Below are positions 53,334-64,000 of a stretch of 64,000 bases of DNA, one piece after another (the stretch's first letter is position 1; each line of letters starts with the position of its first letter). The stretch is from Clostridia bacterium (lineage in GTDB: Bacteria; Bacillota; Clostridia; Christensenellales; Pumilibacteraceae), in assembly GCA_022791055.1 (NCBI GenBank), contig JAAVYI010000018.1, forward strand, positions 62,001 through 126,000, read 5' to 3'. Made by a program: the position numbers and the translations under genes. The notes beneath the pieces were generated by a model. The model was not told where the DNA came from. It saw only the letters and a list, made by a program, of their open reading frames with translations, and ran no database searches.

Positions 53334-54632
53334 TTACAGCTTTCTGTTGTCGACCACGCGCACCGCCTTGCCCTCGCTACGCGGAATGGTGTTCGGCTCG
53401 ACCAGTTTGACGCGTGCGCTTAAGCCCAGCGCGCTGTGCAAGCGACTTTCCATATCGGAACGCAGCGCCTCGATATGCTTGACCTCGTCGCTGAACATGC
53501 CCTGCGCCAACTCGACGCGCACCTCGAGCGTGTCGGTGTTGTTCTCGCGGCCGACCACAAGCTGATAATGCGGCGAAACGTTACCCATTTGCAACAGCAC
53601 GGTTTCGATCTGCGACGGGAACACGTTGACGCCGCGAATGATCAGCATATCGTCCTTGCGTCCCATGATTTTGCCCATGCGCACATGGGTGCGGCCGCAC
53701 GGACACGGGTCGACGTGCAGCGAGCAGATGTCTTTGGTGCGGTACCTTAGTAGCGGCAAAGCCTGTTTGGTCAGCGTAGTGAACACCAGTTCGCCCTGCT
53801 CGCCGTAGGGCGCCGGTTGCAGATCGTCGTCGAGAATCTCGGGAAAGAAATGGTCCTCCCACACGTGCATACCGTTCTGTGCTTCGCACTCGACCGACAC
53901 CCCCGGCCCCATGATCTCGCTCAAACCGTACACGTCGTAGGCCTTGATCCGCAGCTTCTTTTCGATCTCCGCGCGCATCTCTTCCGTCCAAGGCTCCGCG
54001 CCGAACAAGCCGCTTTTCAGGCTGAAATCGCGTATATCGTAGCCGTTCTCATAGAGCGCGTCGCCTAAGTAGGCCGCATACGACGGCGTACAGCACAGCG
54101 TGGTGGCCTTAAAGTCTTTGAGTAGCATCAACTGCCGCGCGGTGTTTCCGCTCGAGGCCGGTACCACGCGCGCGCCGATCTTGCTCGCGCCGTCGTGCGC
54201 GCCCAAGCCTCCGGTAAACAGCCCATACCCGTAAGAAACGTGTACCGTCGAGTCGGCCGTCACCCCCGCGCAAGTCAGCGACCGCGCCATCACCTCGCTC
54301 CAAACGTCGAGATCGGCCTTCGTATAGCCGACCACCGTCAGCTTGCCGGTCGTTCCCGACGAGGCATGTACGCGCACCACCTCGCGCTCGGGAACGGCGA
54401 ACAGACCGAACGGATAGTTGTCTCTCAGATCTGTCTTTTCGGTAAACGGCAACTTTACGATGTCGGCGATCGTGTGAATGTCGGACGGCTTAACGCGCAT
54501 CGCGTTCATTTTTTCACGGTAGAACGGCACGCGCTCGTACACATAGGCCACCAAATTTTTAAGGCGTTCGCTTTGCAACGTCTCCAGTTCGGCGCGCGAC
54601 ATCGTTTCGATCGCTTTGTTGAAGTACCCCAT
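53334..54632 (-). CDS. paaK: Phenylacetate-CoA ligase family (PaaK) 2
   Basis: AMP-forming ligase for aryl acids. The 432-residue product has the P-loop-like HASSGTTGKLTVVGYTKAD, YGLSEIMGPGVSVEC, ELVFTTLTKQALPLLRYRTKD and a C-terminal subdomain with GRKDDMLIIRGVNVFPSQIE. In Clostridia such ligases sit next to iorAB and likely activate or release arylacetates from indolepyruvate and phenylpyruvate. This copy follows iorB by 8 bp. Confidence 0.92.
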   Translation of the reverse strand: MGYFNKAIETMSRAELETLQSERLKNLVAYVYERVPFYREKMNAMRVKPSDIHTIADIVKLPFTEKTDLRDNYPFGLFAVPEREVVRVHASSGTTGKLTVVGYTKADLDVWSEVMARSLTCAGVTADSTVHVSYGYGLFTGGLGAHDGASKIGARVVPASSGNTARQLMLLKDFKATTLCCTPSYAAYLGDALYENGYDIRDFSLKSGLFGAEPWTEEMRAEIEKKLRIKAYDVYGLSEIMGPGVSVECEAQNGMHVWEDHFFPEILDDDLQPAPYGEQGELVFTTLTKQALPLLRYRTKDICSLHVDPCPCGRTHVRMGKIMGRKDDMLIIRGVNVFPSQIETVLLQMGNVSPHYQLVVGRENNTDTLEVRVELAQGMFSDEVKHIEALRSDMESRLHSALGLSARVKLVEPNTIPRSEGKAVRVVDNRKL

Positions 54633-54640
54633 ATCGCCCC

Positions 54641-55216
54641 CTACAATTTAAGACCGCGCTCGAATGCCTTTCGGTTGACTTCGACCGCTTTTGCCGGCAC
54701 CGAGGCAAGCAACGCTTCGCGCATGACGGCCTCGTCCAGCCCGGCCGCCGCGGTCAGTTTTCCCAAAATGACGGTGTTGGCAGCCTTGACCGTGCCGCAG
54801 TCGAGCGCCGCCGACATGGCGTCGATCGAATGCAATTTCACGTCGCGTGCCCGCAGACGGGCGTCAATATCCTCGGGATAATCGGCCGCGCCGATGATGA
54901 CCGGCAGCGGCATGATCCGCTGCGAATTGACGATCAGCGTCCCGCCCGCTTTCAGACAATGTATCCAACGGAGTGCTTCGAGTTGCTCGAAGGCAAGCAA
55001 ATAATCGGCGTCGCCCTCGTCGATGATCGGCGCGTACACCTTGTCGCCGAATCGAACATACGTCACCACGCTGCCGCCGCGTTGCGCCATGCCGTGCACT
55101 TCGCTCAATTTGCAATCGTATCCTTTTTCTGCGGCGTAGCGGCCGAGCACGCGCGAGGCGAGCAGCGTTCCCTGCCCGCCTACCCCGGCAATCAATATAT
55201 TGGTTGTCTTATTCAT
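54641..55216 (-). CDS. iorB: Indolepyruvate:ferredoxin oxidoreductase beta subunit
   Basis: The 191-residue gamma-type domain of 2-oxoacid:ferredoxin oxidoreductases: ILIAGVGGQGTLLASRVL near the N-terminus, SEVHGMAQRGGSVVTYVRF and the DAMSAAL-type C-terminal region. With IorA it oxidatively decarboxylates aryl pyruvates to aryl-acetyl-CoA and reduces ferredoxin. The ATG at 55216 is 6 nt after AAGGAG and 5 bp after the iorA stop. Confidence 0.93.
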   Translation of the reverse strand: MNKTTNILIAGVGGQGTLLASRVLGRYAAEKGYDCKLSEVHGMAQRGGSVVTYVRFGDKVYAPIIDEGDADYLLAFEQLEALRWIHCLKAGGTLIVNSQRIMPLPVIIGAADYPEDIDARLRARDVKLHSIDAMSAALDCGTVKAANTVILGKLTAAAGLDEAVMREALLASVPAKAVEVNRKAFERGLKL

Positions 55217-55221
55217 GCGCC

Positions 55222-56940
55222 TTACTCCTTTTCCGCTTTTACGATCGCGTGTACTTTGCAAATTTGCGCGCACACGCCGCAACCGGTACACAACGCCGCA
55301 TCGATGTACGGATTCGCTTTGCCGTTGACAATGGCCGGACACCCCGGTTTTACGCACTGCTTACAGTTGACGCAAGCGTCGGTCACGGTAAACGCTGCGG
55401 CCGATTTCTTGATCAGCGCGCAAGGCTCTTTGGCGATCATCAGCGAAACGCCGTCCTTTTGCATCTGCTCTCGGATCGTCTTTTCGGCCGCCGCCAAGTC
55501 GTAGGCCGGGAACGTTGCGATATTCGGCACGCCGCACGCGCGCGCCAATTCTTCGTAATCGATTTTATACGCCGGTTGGTCGTAGATCGTGCGTCCCGTA
55601 CCCGGGTGCGGCTGGTGGCCGGTCATGCCGGTCGTCGCGTTGTCGAGAATGAGAATTTTGGTATTTAAATTGTTATATACCGCGTCGATCAGTCCGGTTA
55701 TGCCGCTGTGGATAAACGTCGAATCGCCGATGACCGAAAGCGTTTTTTTGGCAAATTCGCGTCCCTGCGCCTTTTCCGCGCCGATATTCATGCCGATGCT
55801 CGCGCCCATGCACAGCACGGCGTCGACGGCGTTCAGCGGTGCGAGCGCGCCCAACGTATAGCAGCCGATGTCGCCCATGACGTTTAACTTCAGCTTATTG
55901 ATGACCGAAAACACGCCGCGGTGCGGACAGCCCGGACACAGCACCGGCGGGCGCGGCACAGCCGGTTCGGCGGTCGGCGACGGTTGATGCAAGAAATTTT
56001 CGACAATAACGCGCGACGTCAGTTCCCCGTAATGCGGGAAAATGTTTTTGCCCTCGCAAGCGATCCCCGCGACTTTTAACGCATTCTCGATAAAGCCGTC
56101 CATTTCCTCGATGACGACCAGACGCTTAACTTTTTCAGAAAAGGCGCGGATCGATTCGAGCGGCAACGGGTACACGCTGCCGACCTTAAAGACCGACGCA
56201 TCGGGCAGCACGTCTTTGACGTATTGATAGAGAATGCCGGCGCACACGATCCCCAAATCGGTCGAGGCGTATTCGGCGCGATTGATCGCAAGCGATTCGA
56301 CCGCCGCGGCGATTTTTTGCATACGCGCCTCGAGCGCGACCCGACGCTTGCGGGCGTTGGCCGGCATCATGACGTATTTATCGGTGTTCTTTTGATAGGA
56401 TCTGATCGGCACGTTTTCCCGCGGCTGTTCGTCGATATAGCTTTGCGAGTGCGCGACGCGCGTCGTCATGCGCATGAAAACGGGCGTGTCGTACTGCTCG
56501 CTGAACGCAAACGCCAACTTGGTAAACGTGCGCGCCTCTTCGGAGTCGGACGGCTCGAACATGGGGATTTTGGCCGACATCGCATAATAGCGCGAATCCT
56601 GCTCGTTCTGCGAGCTGTGAATCCCCGGGTCGTCGGCGGTGACGATGACCAAGCCCCCGTTGACGCCGGTATAGGACAGCGTGAACAGCGGATCGGCCGC
56701 CACGTTCAGGCCGACGTGTTTCATGCCGACCAATGCCCGCGCGCCTGCGTAGCACGCCCCCGCGCCCACCTCGAGCGCGACTTTTTCATTCGGCGACCAT
56801 TCCGCTTGGATCTCCGGATATTTCGCAATGCACTCGGTGACTTCGGTGCTGGGCGTTCCGGGATAAGCGCTCGCCACCGTAACGCCGGCCTCGTACGCGC
56901 CGCGCGCCACCGCATAGTTTCCTATAGCCAGTTTCTTCAT
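55222..56940 (-). CDS. iorA: Indolepyruvate:ferredoxin oxidoreductase alpha subunit
   Basis: The 572-residue TPP and iron-sulfur subunit. The pyruvate-ferredoxin core has ASAYPGTPSTEV and the NEQDSRYYA region; TPP-binding segments are GDIGCYTLG and SVIGDSTFIHSG. The C-terminus ends in two [4Fe-4S] clusters: CVNCKQCVKPGCP and CTGCGVCAQICK. It is first after paaK 1 and 20 bp downstream of it. The pair provides an anaerobic Ehrlich-type route for aromatic amino acids. Confidence 0.95.
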   Translation of the reverse strand: MKKLAIGNYAVARGAYEAGVTVASAYPGTPSTEVTECIAKYPEIQAEWSPNEKVALEVGAGACYAGARALVGMKHVGLNVAADPLFTLSYTGVNGGLVIVTADDPGIHSSQNEQDSRYYAMSAKIPMFEPSDSEEARTFTKLAFAFSEQYDTPVFMRMTTRVAHSQSYIDEQPRENVPIRSYQKNTDKYVMMPANARKRRVALEARMQKIAAAVESLAINRAEYASTDLGIVCAGILYQYVKDVLPDASVFKVGSVYPLPLESIRAFSEKVKRLVVIEEMDGFIENALKVAGIACEGKNIFPHYGELTSRVIVENFLHQPSPTAEPAVPRPPVLCPGCPHRGVFSVINKLKLNVMGDIGCYTLGALAPLNAVDAVLCMGASIGMNIGAEKAQGREFAKKTLSVIGDSTFIHSGITGLIDAVYNNLNTKILILDNATTGMTGHQPHPGTGRTIYDQPAYKIDYEELARACGVPNIATFPAYDLAAAEKTIREQMQKDGVSLMIAKEPCALIKKSAAAFTVTDACVNCKQCVKPGCPAIVNGKANPYIDAALCTGCGVCAQICKVHAIVKAEKE

Positions 56941-56959
56941 GTATCCTCCTGTTCGGTCT

Positions 56960-58264
56960 TTAGTCTTTTTTGCGCAAGTCGCGCACGCGCTTGGCCTTGC
57001 CCTCAAACCGTTTGAGCGACATAGGCTCGACCAGTTTGACTTTGACGTCGAGCTGTAAAACTTGTCTAAGCCGCGCACGGATCTTCTCGCGGAGCGATTC
57101 CAACTCGCCGTAGTCGAGCAGCAACTTGCCGTCGGTGATCTCGATCAGCACTTCGAGCGAATCCATATGCCCTATGCGGTCGACGACGATCTCGTAGGAA
57201 TTGGCGACCTCGTCCATTTCCATCAGCACGCTCTCGATTTGCGACGGGAACACGTTGACGCCGCGAATGATCAGCATGTCATCGGTACGGCCGACCACCT
57301 TTTCCATGCGCGCCATGGTGCGGCCGCACGGGCAGGGCTGCTTGATGATACGCGTCAAATCCTTGGTGCGGTAGCGTAAAACGGGTACGCCCTCTTTGGT
57401 CAGCGTCGTCAGCACCAGTTCGCCGGTCTCGCCTTCCGGGAGCGGCTCGAACGTGTCGGGGTCGACGATCTCGGCCAGGAAATGATCTTCCGCGATGTGC
57501 ATACCCGTTTTCAAAGCGCACTCGCCGGCCACGCCCGGCCCCATCACTTCGGTCAGTCCGTAGTTGTCGTTGGTCGTGATATGTAACAGTTTGGCAAGCT
57601 GCTCGTGCGTTTCCTTGGTCGACGCCTCTGCGCCGAAAAATCCCAGTCGCAGTTTGAGCGCGGACGGATCGACGCCCATACGCGCCATCGTCTCGCCGAT
57701 ATATAATCCATACGACGGCGTCGCGACGAGTGCCGTCACCCCCAAATCCTGCATCAGCATGATCTGCCGTTCGGTGTTGCCGCTCGAGATCGGCACAACG
57801 GTCGCGCCGACCTTCTCCCACCCCATATGTAATCCGAGCGCACCGGTAAACAAACCGTAGCCGAATGCGTTTTGCACAATGTCGTCGCTGCGGCCGCCCG
57901 ACGCGACGATAAACCGCGCCACAATGTCCGACCAGACGTCGAGATCATTTTTTGTGTAACCGACGACGACCGGCTTGCCCGTCGTGCCGCTCGAGGCATG
58001 AACGCGCACAATATCGCGCATCGGCCGCGCGAACAGCCCGTATGGATAGTTGTCGCGGAAATCGTCTTTGGTGGTAAGCGGCAACAGGCGAACGTCTTTG
58101 AGCGTCCGAATGTGCGACGGCTTGACGCCGACCGCATCGAGCTTGCGCTTATAGAACGGCACGTTGTCGTATGCGTAGTTTACGATCGCTTTGAGACGCT
58201 CCAGTTGCAACGCCTCGATGGCGCGGCGCGGCATGGTCTCGATGTCTTTTTGAAAAAATTCCAC
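56960..58264 (-). CDS. paaK: Phenylacetate-CoA ligase family (PaaK) 1
   Basis: A 434-residue ligase paralogous to the one at 53334. It has HASSGTTGKPVVVGYTKND, NYGLTEVMGPGVAGEC, ELVLTTLTKEGVPVLRYRTKD and GRTDDMLIIRGVNVFPSQIE. Both flank iorAB in one direction, so the four genes form one aryl-acid unit. The two ligases may differ in acid specificity, which cannot be read from the motifs. ATP-synthase epsilon lies 52 bp upstream. Confidence 0.92.
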   Translation of the reverse strand: MEFFQKDIETMPRRAIEALQLERLKAIVNYAYDNVPFYKRKLDAVGVKPSHIRTLKDVRLLPLTTKDDFRDNYPYGLFARPMRDIVRVHASSGTTGKPVVVGYTKNDLDVWSDIVARFIVASGGRSDDIVQNAFGYGLFTGALGLHMGWEKVGATVVPISSGNTERQIMLMQDLGVTALVATPSYGLYIGETMARMGVDPSALKLRLGFFGAEASTKETHEQLAKLLHITTNDNYGLTEVMGPGVAGECALKTGMHIAEDHFLAEIVDPDTFEPLPEGETGELVLTTLTKEGVPVLRYRTKDLTRIIKQPCPCGRTMARMEKVVGRTDDMLIIRGVNVFPSQIESVLMEMDEVANSYEIVVDRIGHMDSLEVLIEITDGKLLLDYGELESLREKIRARLRQVLQLDVKVKLVEPMSLKRFEGKAKRVRDLRKKD

Positions 58265-58316
58265 GGCACTGTATCCTTGTCGATCTCTGATTTGCTGTTT
58301 GTGTTCGTCGGGCTTT

Positions 58317-58724
58317 TTAGTCGCCCCGTTTTTTGGCGTTCAACCGCGCCAGTTGCACGGCGAGTTGCACTTTCGCCATTTTATATTCGCGCATCGACTG
58401 CGATTTCTTCATCGCCTCGTCTAAGCGCTCGATCTCCTCGCTGACCTTGTCCGCATCGATCTCGTACGGCCATTCGCAGGTTTCGGCCATAATGACGGTG
58501 TCGCGCACGCCCACGCGCACAAACCCCTCGCCGGCAAACGCCTCCATCCAACGCGCATTTTGCTTGATCCGCATCACACCGCCCGACAGAATGAACACCG
58601 TCGGCAAAGTGTGTTTCATAACCTCGCGCTGCCCCGTCGGCGTCTCCAAAACGACGGCCTCGACCTCGCCTTTGAAAAAGCTGCGTTCGGGCGTAACGAT
58701 CTCGAGCGTAAATAATTTTTCCAT
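58317..58724 (-). CDS. atpC: F1 ATP synthase epsilon subunit
   Basis: The 135-residue protein has the beta-sandwich N-domain (LFTLEIVTPERSFFKGEVEAV, PTGQREVMKHTLPTVFILSGG) and the C-terminal helical hairpin (EEIERLDEAMKKSQSMRE). It couples F1 to the rotor and inhibits hydrolysis. A 258-bp gap with repeats lies between it and atpD. Confidence 0.93.
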   Translation of the reverse strand: MEKLFTLEIVTPERSFFKGEVEAVVLETPTGQREVMKHTLPTVFILSGGVMRIKQNARWMEAFAGEGFVRVGVRDTVIMAETCEWPYEIDADKVSEEIERLDEAMKKSQSMREYKMAKVQLAVQLARLNAKKRGD

Positions 58725-58982
58725 TTCCGACGCAACCTCCTTTCAAAGATTTTTGTCAACTGATTAGGCCATAACTGCCGACACTCCCGACGGCGGAGAG
58801 TGCGCCGCGAGAGACCCGACGGAAGGCAGAGACGCGGGTAGAGACGCGACGCTACCGACGGCGGAGAGTGGTGCGCTAAGACACAACAGGCGCACCGTCG
58901 GCACAGGCGCGTAGTTCGGTTCTACGTAACTGTGTCGACGGGACGCACGTAGTGTCTTAGCGTGCCGCTATACGCTGTCGCG
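58725..58982. repeat. Palindromic repeat region inside the ATP synthase operon
   Basis: The gap has no coding frame of note. An identical 16-bp CCGACGGCGGAGAGTG occurs at 58787-58802 and 58855-58870. A perfect 11-bp inverted repeat CGCTAAGACAC (58874-58884) / GTGTCTTAGCG (58952-58962) could form a large stem-loop. Such an insertion between atpD and atpC is unusual, as these genes normally lie within a few bases. Confidence 0.65.
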
Positions 58983-61256
<2,274 letters not shown>

Positions 61257-61260
<4 letters not shown>

Positions 61261-63068
61261 TTCTTAAAGAAGTAGGCGTAATAGGCATCTACCAGCTCCT
61301 CGAGCGCGATGCCGTCCTCCATGGACACGTCACCGTTTGCGCAAATGCGGCCGTACAGCTCGCTGCCGTTGACCTCCAAATACTCGAGAAAGCCCTTGTT
61401 AAACGCGCCGATCCGGTCGGTCGGCACACGCCCCAAAAGTTCCTTGTTGATGAGATATAACAAGATGATCTGTTGCTCGACGGCATAGGACGCGTGCAAC
61501 GGCTGTTTGAGCGTCTCGGTCGCCCGCGCGCCCTGGTCGAGCATTCGTTTTGTTTCGGCGTCGAGGTCGGAGCCGAACTGCGTAAACACCTGCAATTCAC
61601 GGTACTGCGACAAATCGAGGCGCAGCTTGCCGCTGACCTTGCGCATTCCTTTGATCTGCGCGCTGCTGCCGACGCGCGATACCGAAAGCCCGACATTGAC
61701 GGCCGGGCGAATGCCGGCGTTGAACAGTTCGCTCTCGAGATAGATCTGTCCGTCGGTGATCGATATGATGTTGGTCGGCACATACGCCGAAATATCGCCG
61801 GCCAACGTTTCGACGATCGGCAACGCCGTCATAGAGCCGCCGCCCAACGCGTCCGACAGTTTGGCCGCGCGTTCGAGTAGGCGCGAATGCAAATAGAAAA
61901 TGTCCCCGGGGTACGCCTCGCGTCCCGGCGGGCGTTTTAAGAGCAAACTCATGGCGCGGTACGCAACCGCGTGTTTACTCAAGTCGTCGTAGACGATCAG
62001 CACGTCGCGGCCGGCGTACATAAACTCTTCGGCGATCGCGCAACCGGCATACGGCGCGATATACTGCATAGGCGCCGAATCGCGCGCCGTCGAGCACACG
62101 ACGACGGTATAGTCGAGCGCGCCGTATTCGCCCAACGTATGCACCAGTCCCGACACGGTCGACGACTTTTGCCCGATAGCAACGTACACGCAGTACACGC
62201 CTTTGCCCTTTTGGTTTAGGATCGTATCGATTGCGATCGACGATTTGCCCGTCTGCCGGTCGCCGATGATCAGCTCACGCTGGCCGCGGCCGATCGGAAT
62301 CATCGCATCGATCGCCATGATACCCGTCTGTAAAGGCGTGTTGACCTTGCCGCGGTCGGCAATCGCCGGTGCGGCCGCCTCGATCGGACGCACGCGGTCG
62401 GTATGCACTTCACCCAGTCCGTCGATCGGTACGCCCAACGGATTGACGACGCGTCCCAAGAGCGCCTCGCCTACCGGTACTTCGACGATACGCCCGGTCG
62501 AGTGTACGATCGCGCCGGCTTGCACTTTGTCCTCGTCGTCTAAGACGATCGCGCCGACGTTGTCCTCTTCGAGGTTGAACGCGATCGCTTTGACGCCCTC
62601 GACGTCTAACAGTTCGTCGTATTCGGCGTCCTTTAAGCCTTCGATACGGATAACGCCGTCGCCCGAATAGCAAACGCGGCCGGCATGAGAGCCGGTGTAA
62701 TCGGGCTTGAACGTGTCGATACGCTCGTCCAAGCGCCGCATCAATTTGCCGATATCGGGACGTAACGGCTCGATACGCATTTGCTCGGTCAGCTTATCGA
62801 GTACCGCCTGCCGTTGCGCTTGCTGCGCGGGCGTAGGCTGCACACGTTCCGTCTGCGCCTCGCCGGACACCAGGCGCGTCATTTGCCGCTTTAAAGACGC
62901 GTCGTAAAAATCGTCGCCGTCAATAACGAGCAAGCCGCCGAGCAGCGACTGATCGACGGAATACGAAAAGACCGGCTTTTGACCGGGATGCTTTACCGAA
63001 AAGCGTTTTTCTATTTTGGCGCGTTCGTCGTCGGTGAGCGGTGCGGCCGATATGACTTGAATTACCAT
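61257..63068 (-). CDS. atpA: Fused delta C-terminal domain plus F1 alpha subunit
   Basis: The 603-residue product is about 100 longer than ordinary alpha. Residues 1-66 ([45 protein letters not shown]) match the C-terminal domain of the delta/OSCP subunit, with V-SA-PL-t, the vD-sl-GG and iDgS-r--l-L signposts. Residues about 67-97 are a linker. Alpha proper then follows: [28 protein letters not shown], Walker A GDRQTGKS (269-276) and the C-terminal helix. atpF stops 7 bp before this ATG, so no delta N-terminal helical domain is encoded in the operon. Each of three alphas would carry a delta CTD. Confidence 0.9.
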
Positions 63069-63075
63069 AGGCGCA

Positions 63076-63570
63076 TTACTCCCACTCTTTCAGACATTCG
63101 TCGATGATCTTTTTGTTATCCTCTTTGCCGACCTCGCGCGCCAAAATCTTTTCGGCCATCATGATCGCCATGTCGGCCACCTTGTCGCGGTTGGCCTGCT
63201 CGATACGCCGCGTCTCCGCCTCTGCCTCGCGCTTGGCCGTCTCAACGATCGCTTTGGCCTGCTCGCGCGCGGCGGCCAGCGTCTCTTCCGACTTCTTTTG
63301 CGTCTTTTCGGTCGCATCGGCAATCACTTGCGCCGCCTCTTCCTTGACCTCGGCCAGCATCTGCTCGTACCGGTGCTTGCTCTCGTTGGCCTCTTCGTTC
63401 AGGCGCGCATTCTCTTCGACGACGGCGGCGAGTTTGGCGCGGTGGTTGGCGATCAGTTTCTTGATCGGCTTATACAACAGGAAATACAGCGCCACCACCA
63501 GAATAACCAGGTTGACGACGTGGAACAGGATTTCAAACCAGCCCAGGCCTAGTTTTTCAAAAATCTCCAT
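63076..63570 (-). CDS. atpF: Fo ATP synthase subunit b
   Basis: The 164-residue protein has one N-terminal span (IFEILFHVVNLVILVVALYFL-type, here WFEILFHVVNLVILVVALYF), then a long charged helix dimerising with another b and ending MAEKILAREVGKEDNKK. Length is normal, with no fused delta. The stop TAA lies 7 bp before the delta-alpha fusion start. Confidence 0.95.
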   Translation of the reverse strand: MEIFEKLGLGWFEILFHVVNLVILVVALYFLLYKPIKKLIANHRAKLAAVVEENARLNEEANESKHRYEQMLAEVKEEAAQVIADATEKTQKKSEETLAAAREQAKAIVETAKREAEAETRRIEQANRDKVADMAIMMAEKILAREVGKEDNKKIIDECLKEWE

Positions 63571-63601
63571 AGTGCGTTTTATCCTTCCGACTCAAAAAGC
63601 C

Positions 63602-64000
<399 letters not shown>

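Overview
This window is a gene-dense chromosomal segment of an anaerobic low-to-mid GC Bacillota. It looks most like an uncultured gut-type member of Clostridia, but this placement is inferred from gene content, not from a marker comparison. Supporting features are the topA-dprA-comM/yifB and ruvCAB-queA-tgt neighbourhoods, type III pantothenate kinase, the dimeric class of glycyl-tRNA synthetase, a two-subunit indolepyruvate:ferredoxin oxidoreductase, strong AGGAG ribosome sites and sigma-A-like TTGACA-17-TATAAT promoters. No rRNA, tRNA, CRISPR array, prophage or transposase gene was seen. Most genes lie on the minus strand.

Layout, left to right. Positions 1-6938 hold trmFO (partial), topA, dprA, comM and a polytopic GT-C-like membrane protein, read leftward from one promoter. 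7293-13641 carries rplS, a hypothetical, tgt, queA and ruvB, ruvA, ruvC. 13761-16383 is the plus-strand arginine pair argG-argH. 16447-16978 is a small conserved gene broken by a 271-bp MITE-like element and a separate frameshift. 17268-21668 holds a nucleotidyltransferase, a flavin/PNPOx-family protein, and an mreB-like, maf, ppx operon. 22008-27300 holds a secreted beta-propeller-type protein, an amidohydrolase, purA and a second PNPOx-family protein. 27528-30450 holds a GNAT, pnuC with a structured leader, and pyrG. 30473-35175 holds an RnlA-like HEPN protein and a large Ig-repeat surface protein. 35344-37968 is hom, coaX and an ECF S-component. 38071-40915 is an HNH protein, a lipoprotein and a 65-residue cysteine-rich peptide. 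41230-46469 has glyS, gpsA, guaB and a membrane protein. 46570-51911 has a lipoprotein, a patatin-like protein, aroG, a coiled-coil protein, coaD, rsmD, a membrane protein and a folate enzyme. 51871-58264 has alr, an ACT protein and iorAB flanked by two phenylacetate-CoA ligases. 58317-64000 is the F1Fo ATP synthase operon.

The most notable observation is in the ATP synthase operon. There is no separate delta (atpH) gene; instead the C-terminal domain of delta is fused in frame to the N-terminus of the alpha subunit (61257-63068), and the helical N-terminal domain of delta is absent. Other observations worth attention are the MITE-like insertion whose removal with one TA restores a reading frame, an orphan RnlA/RNase LS-like HEPN protein, a possible pseudoknotted regulatory leader upstream of pnuC, an alanine racemase gene with no conventional start codon (apparent ATC), a leaderless amidohydrolase gene, and several intergenic repeat elements.

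Functionally the segment is mostly housekeeping: tRNA modification (trmFO, tgt, queA), DNA processing and repair (topA, dprA, ruvABC), nucleotide synthesis (purA, guaB, pyrG), amino-acid synthesis (argGH, hom, aroG), CoA supply (coaX, coaD, putative pantothenate importer), aryl-acid fermentation (iorAB, paaK) and ATP synthesis.
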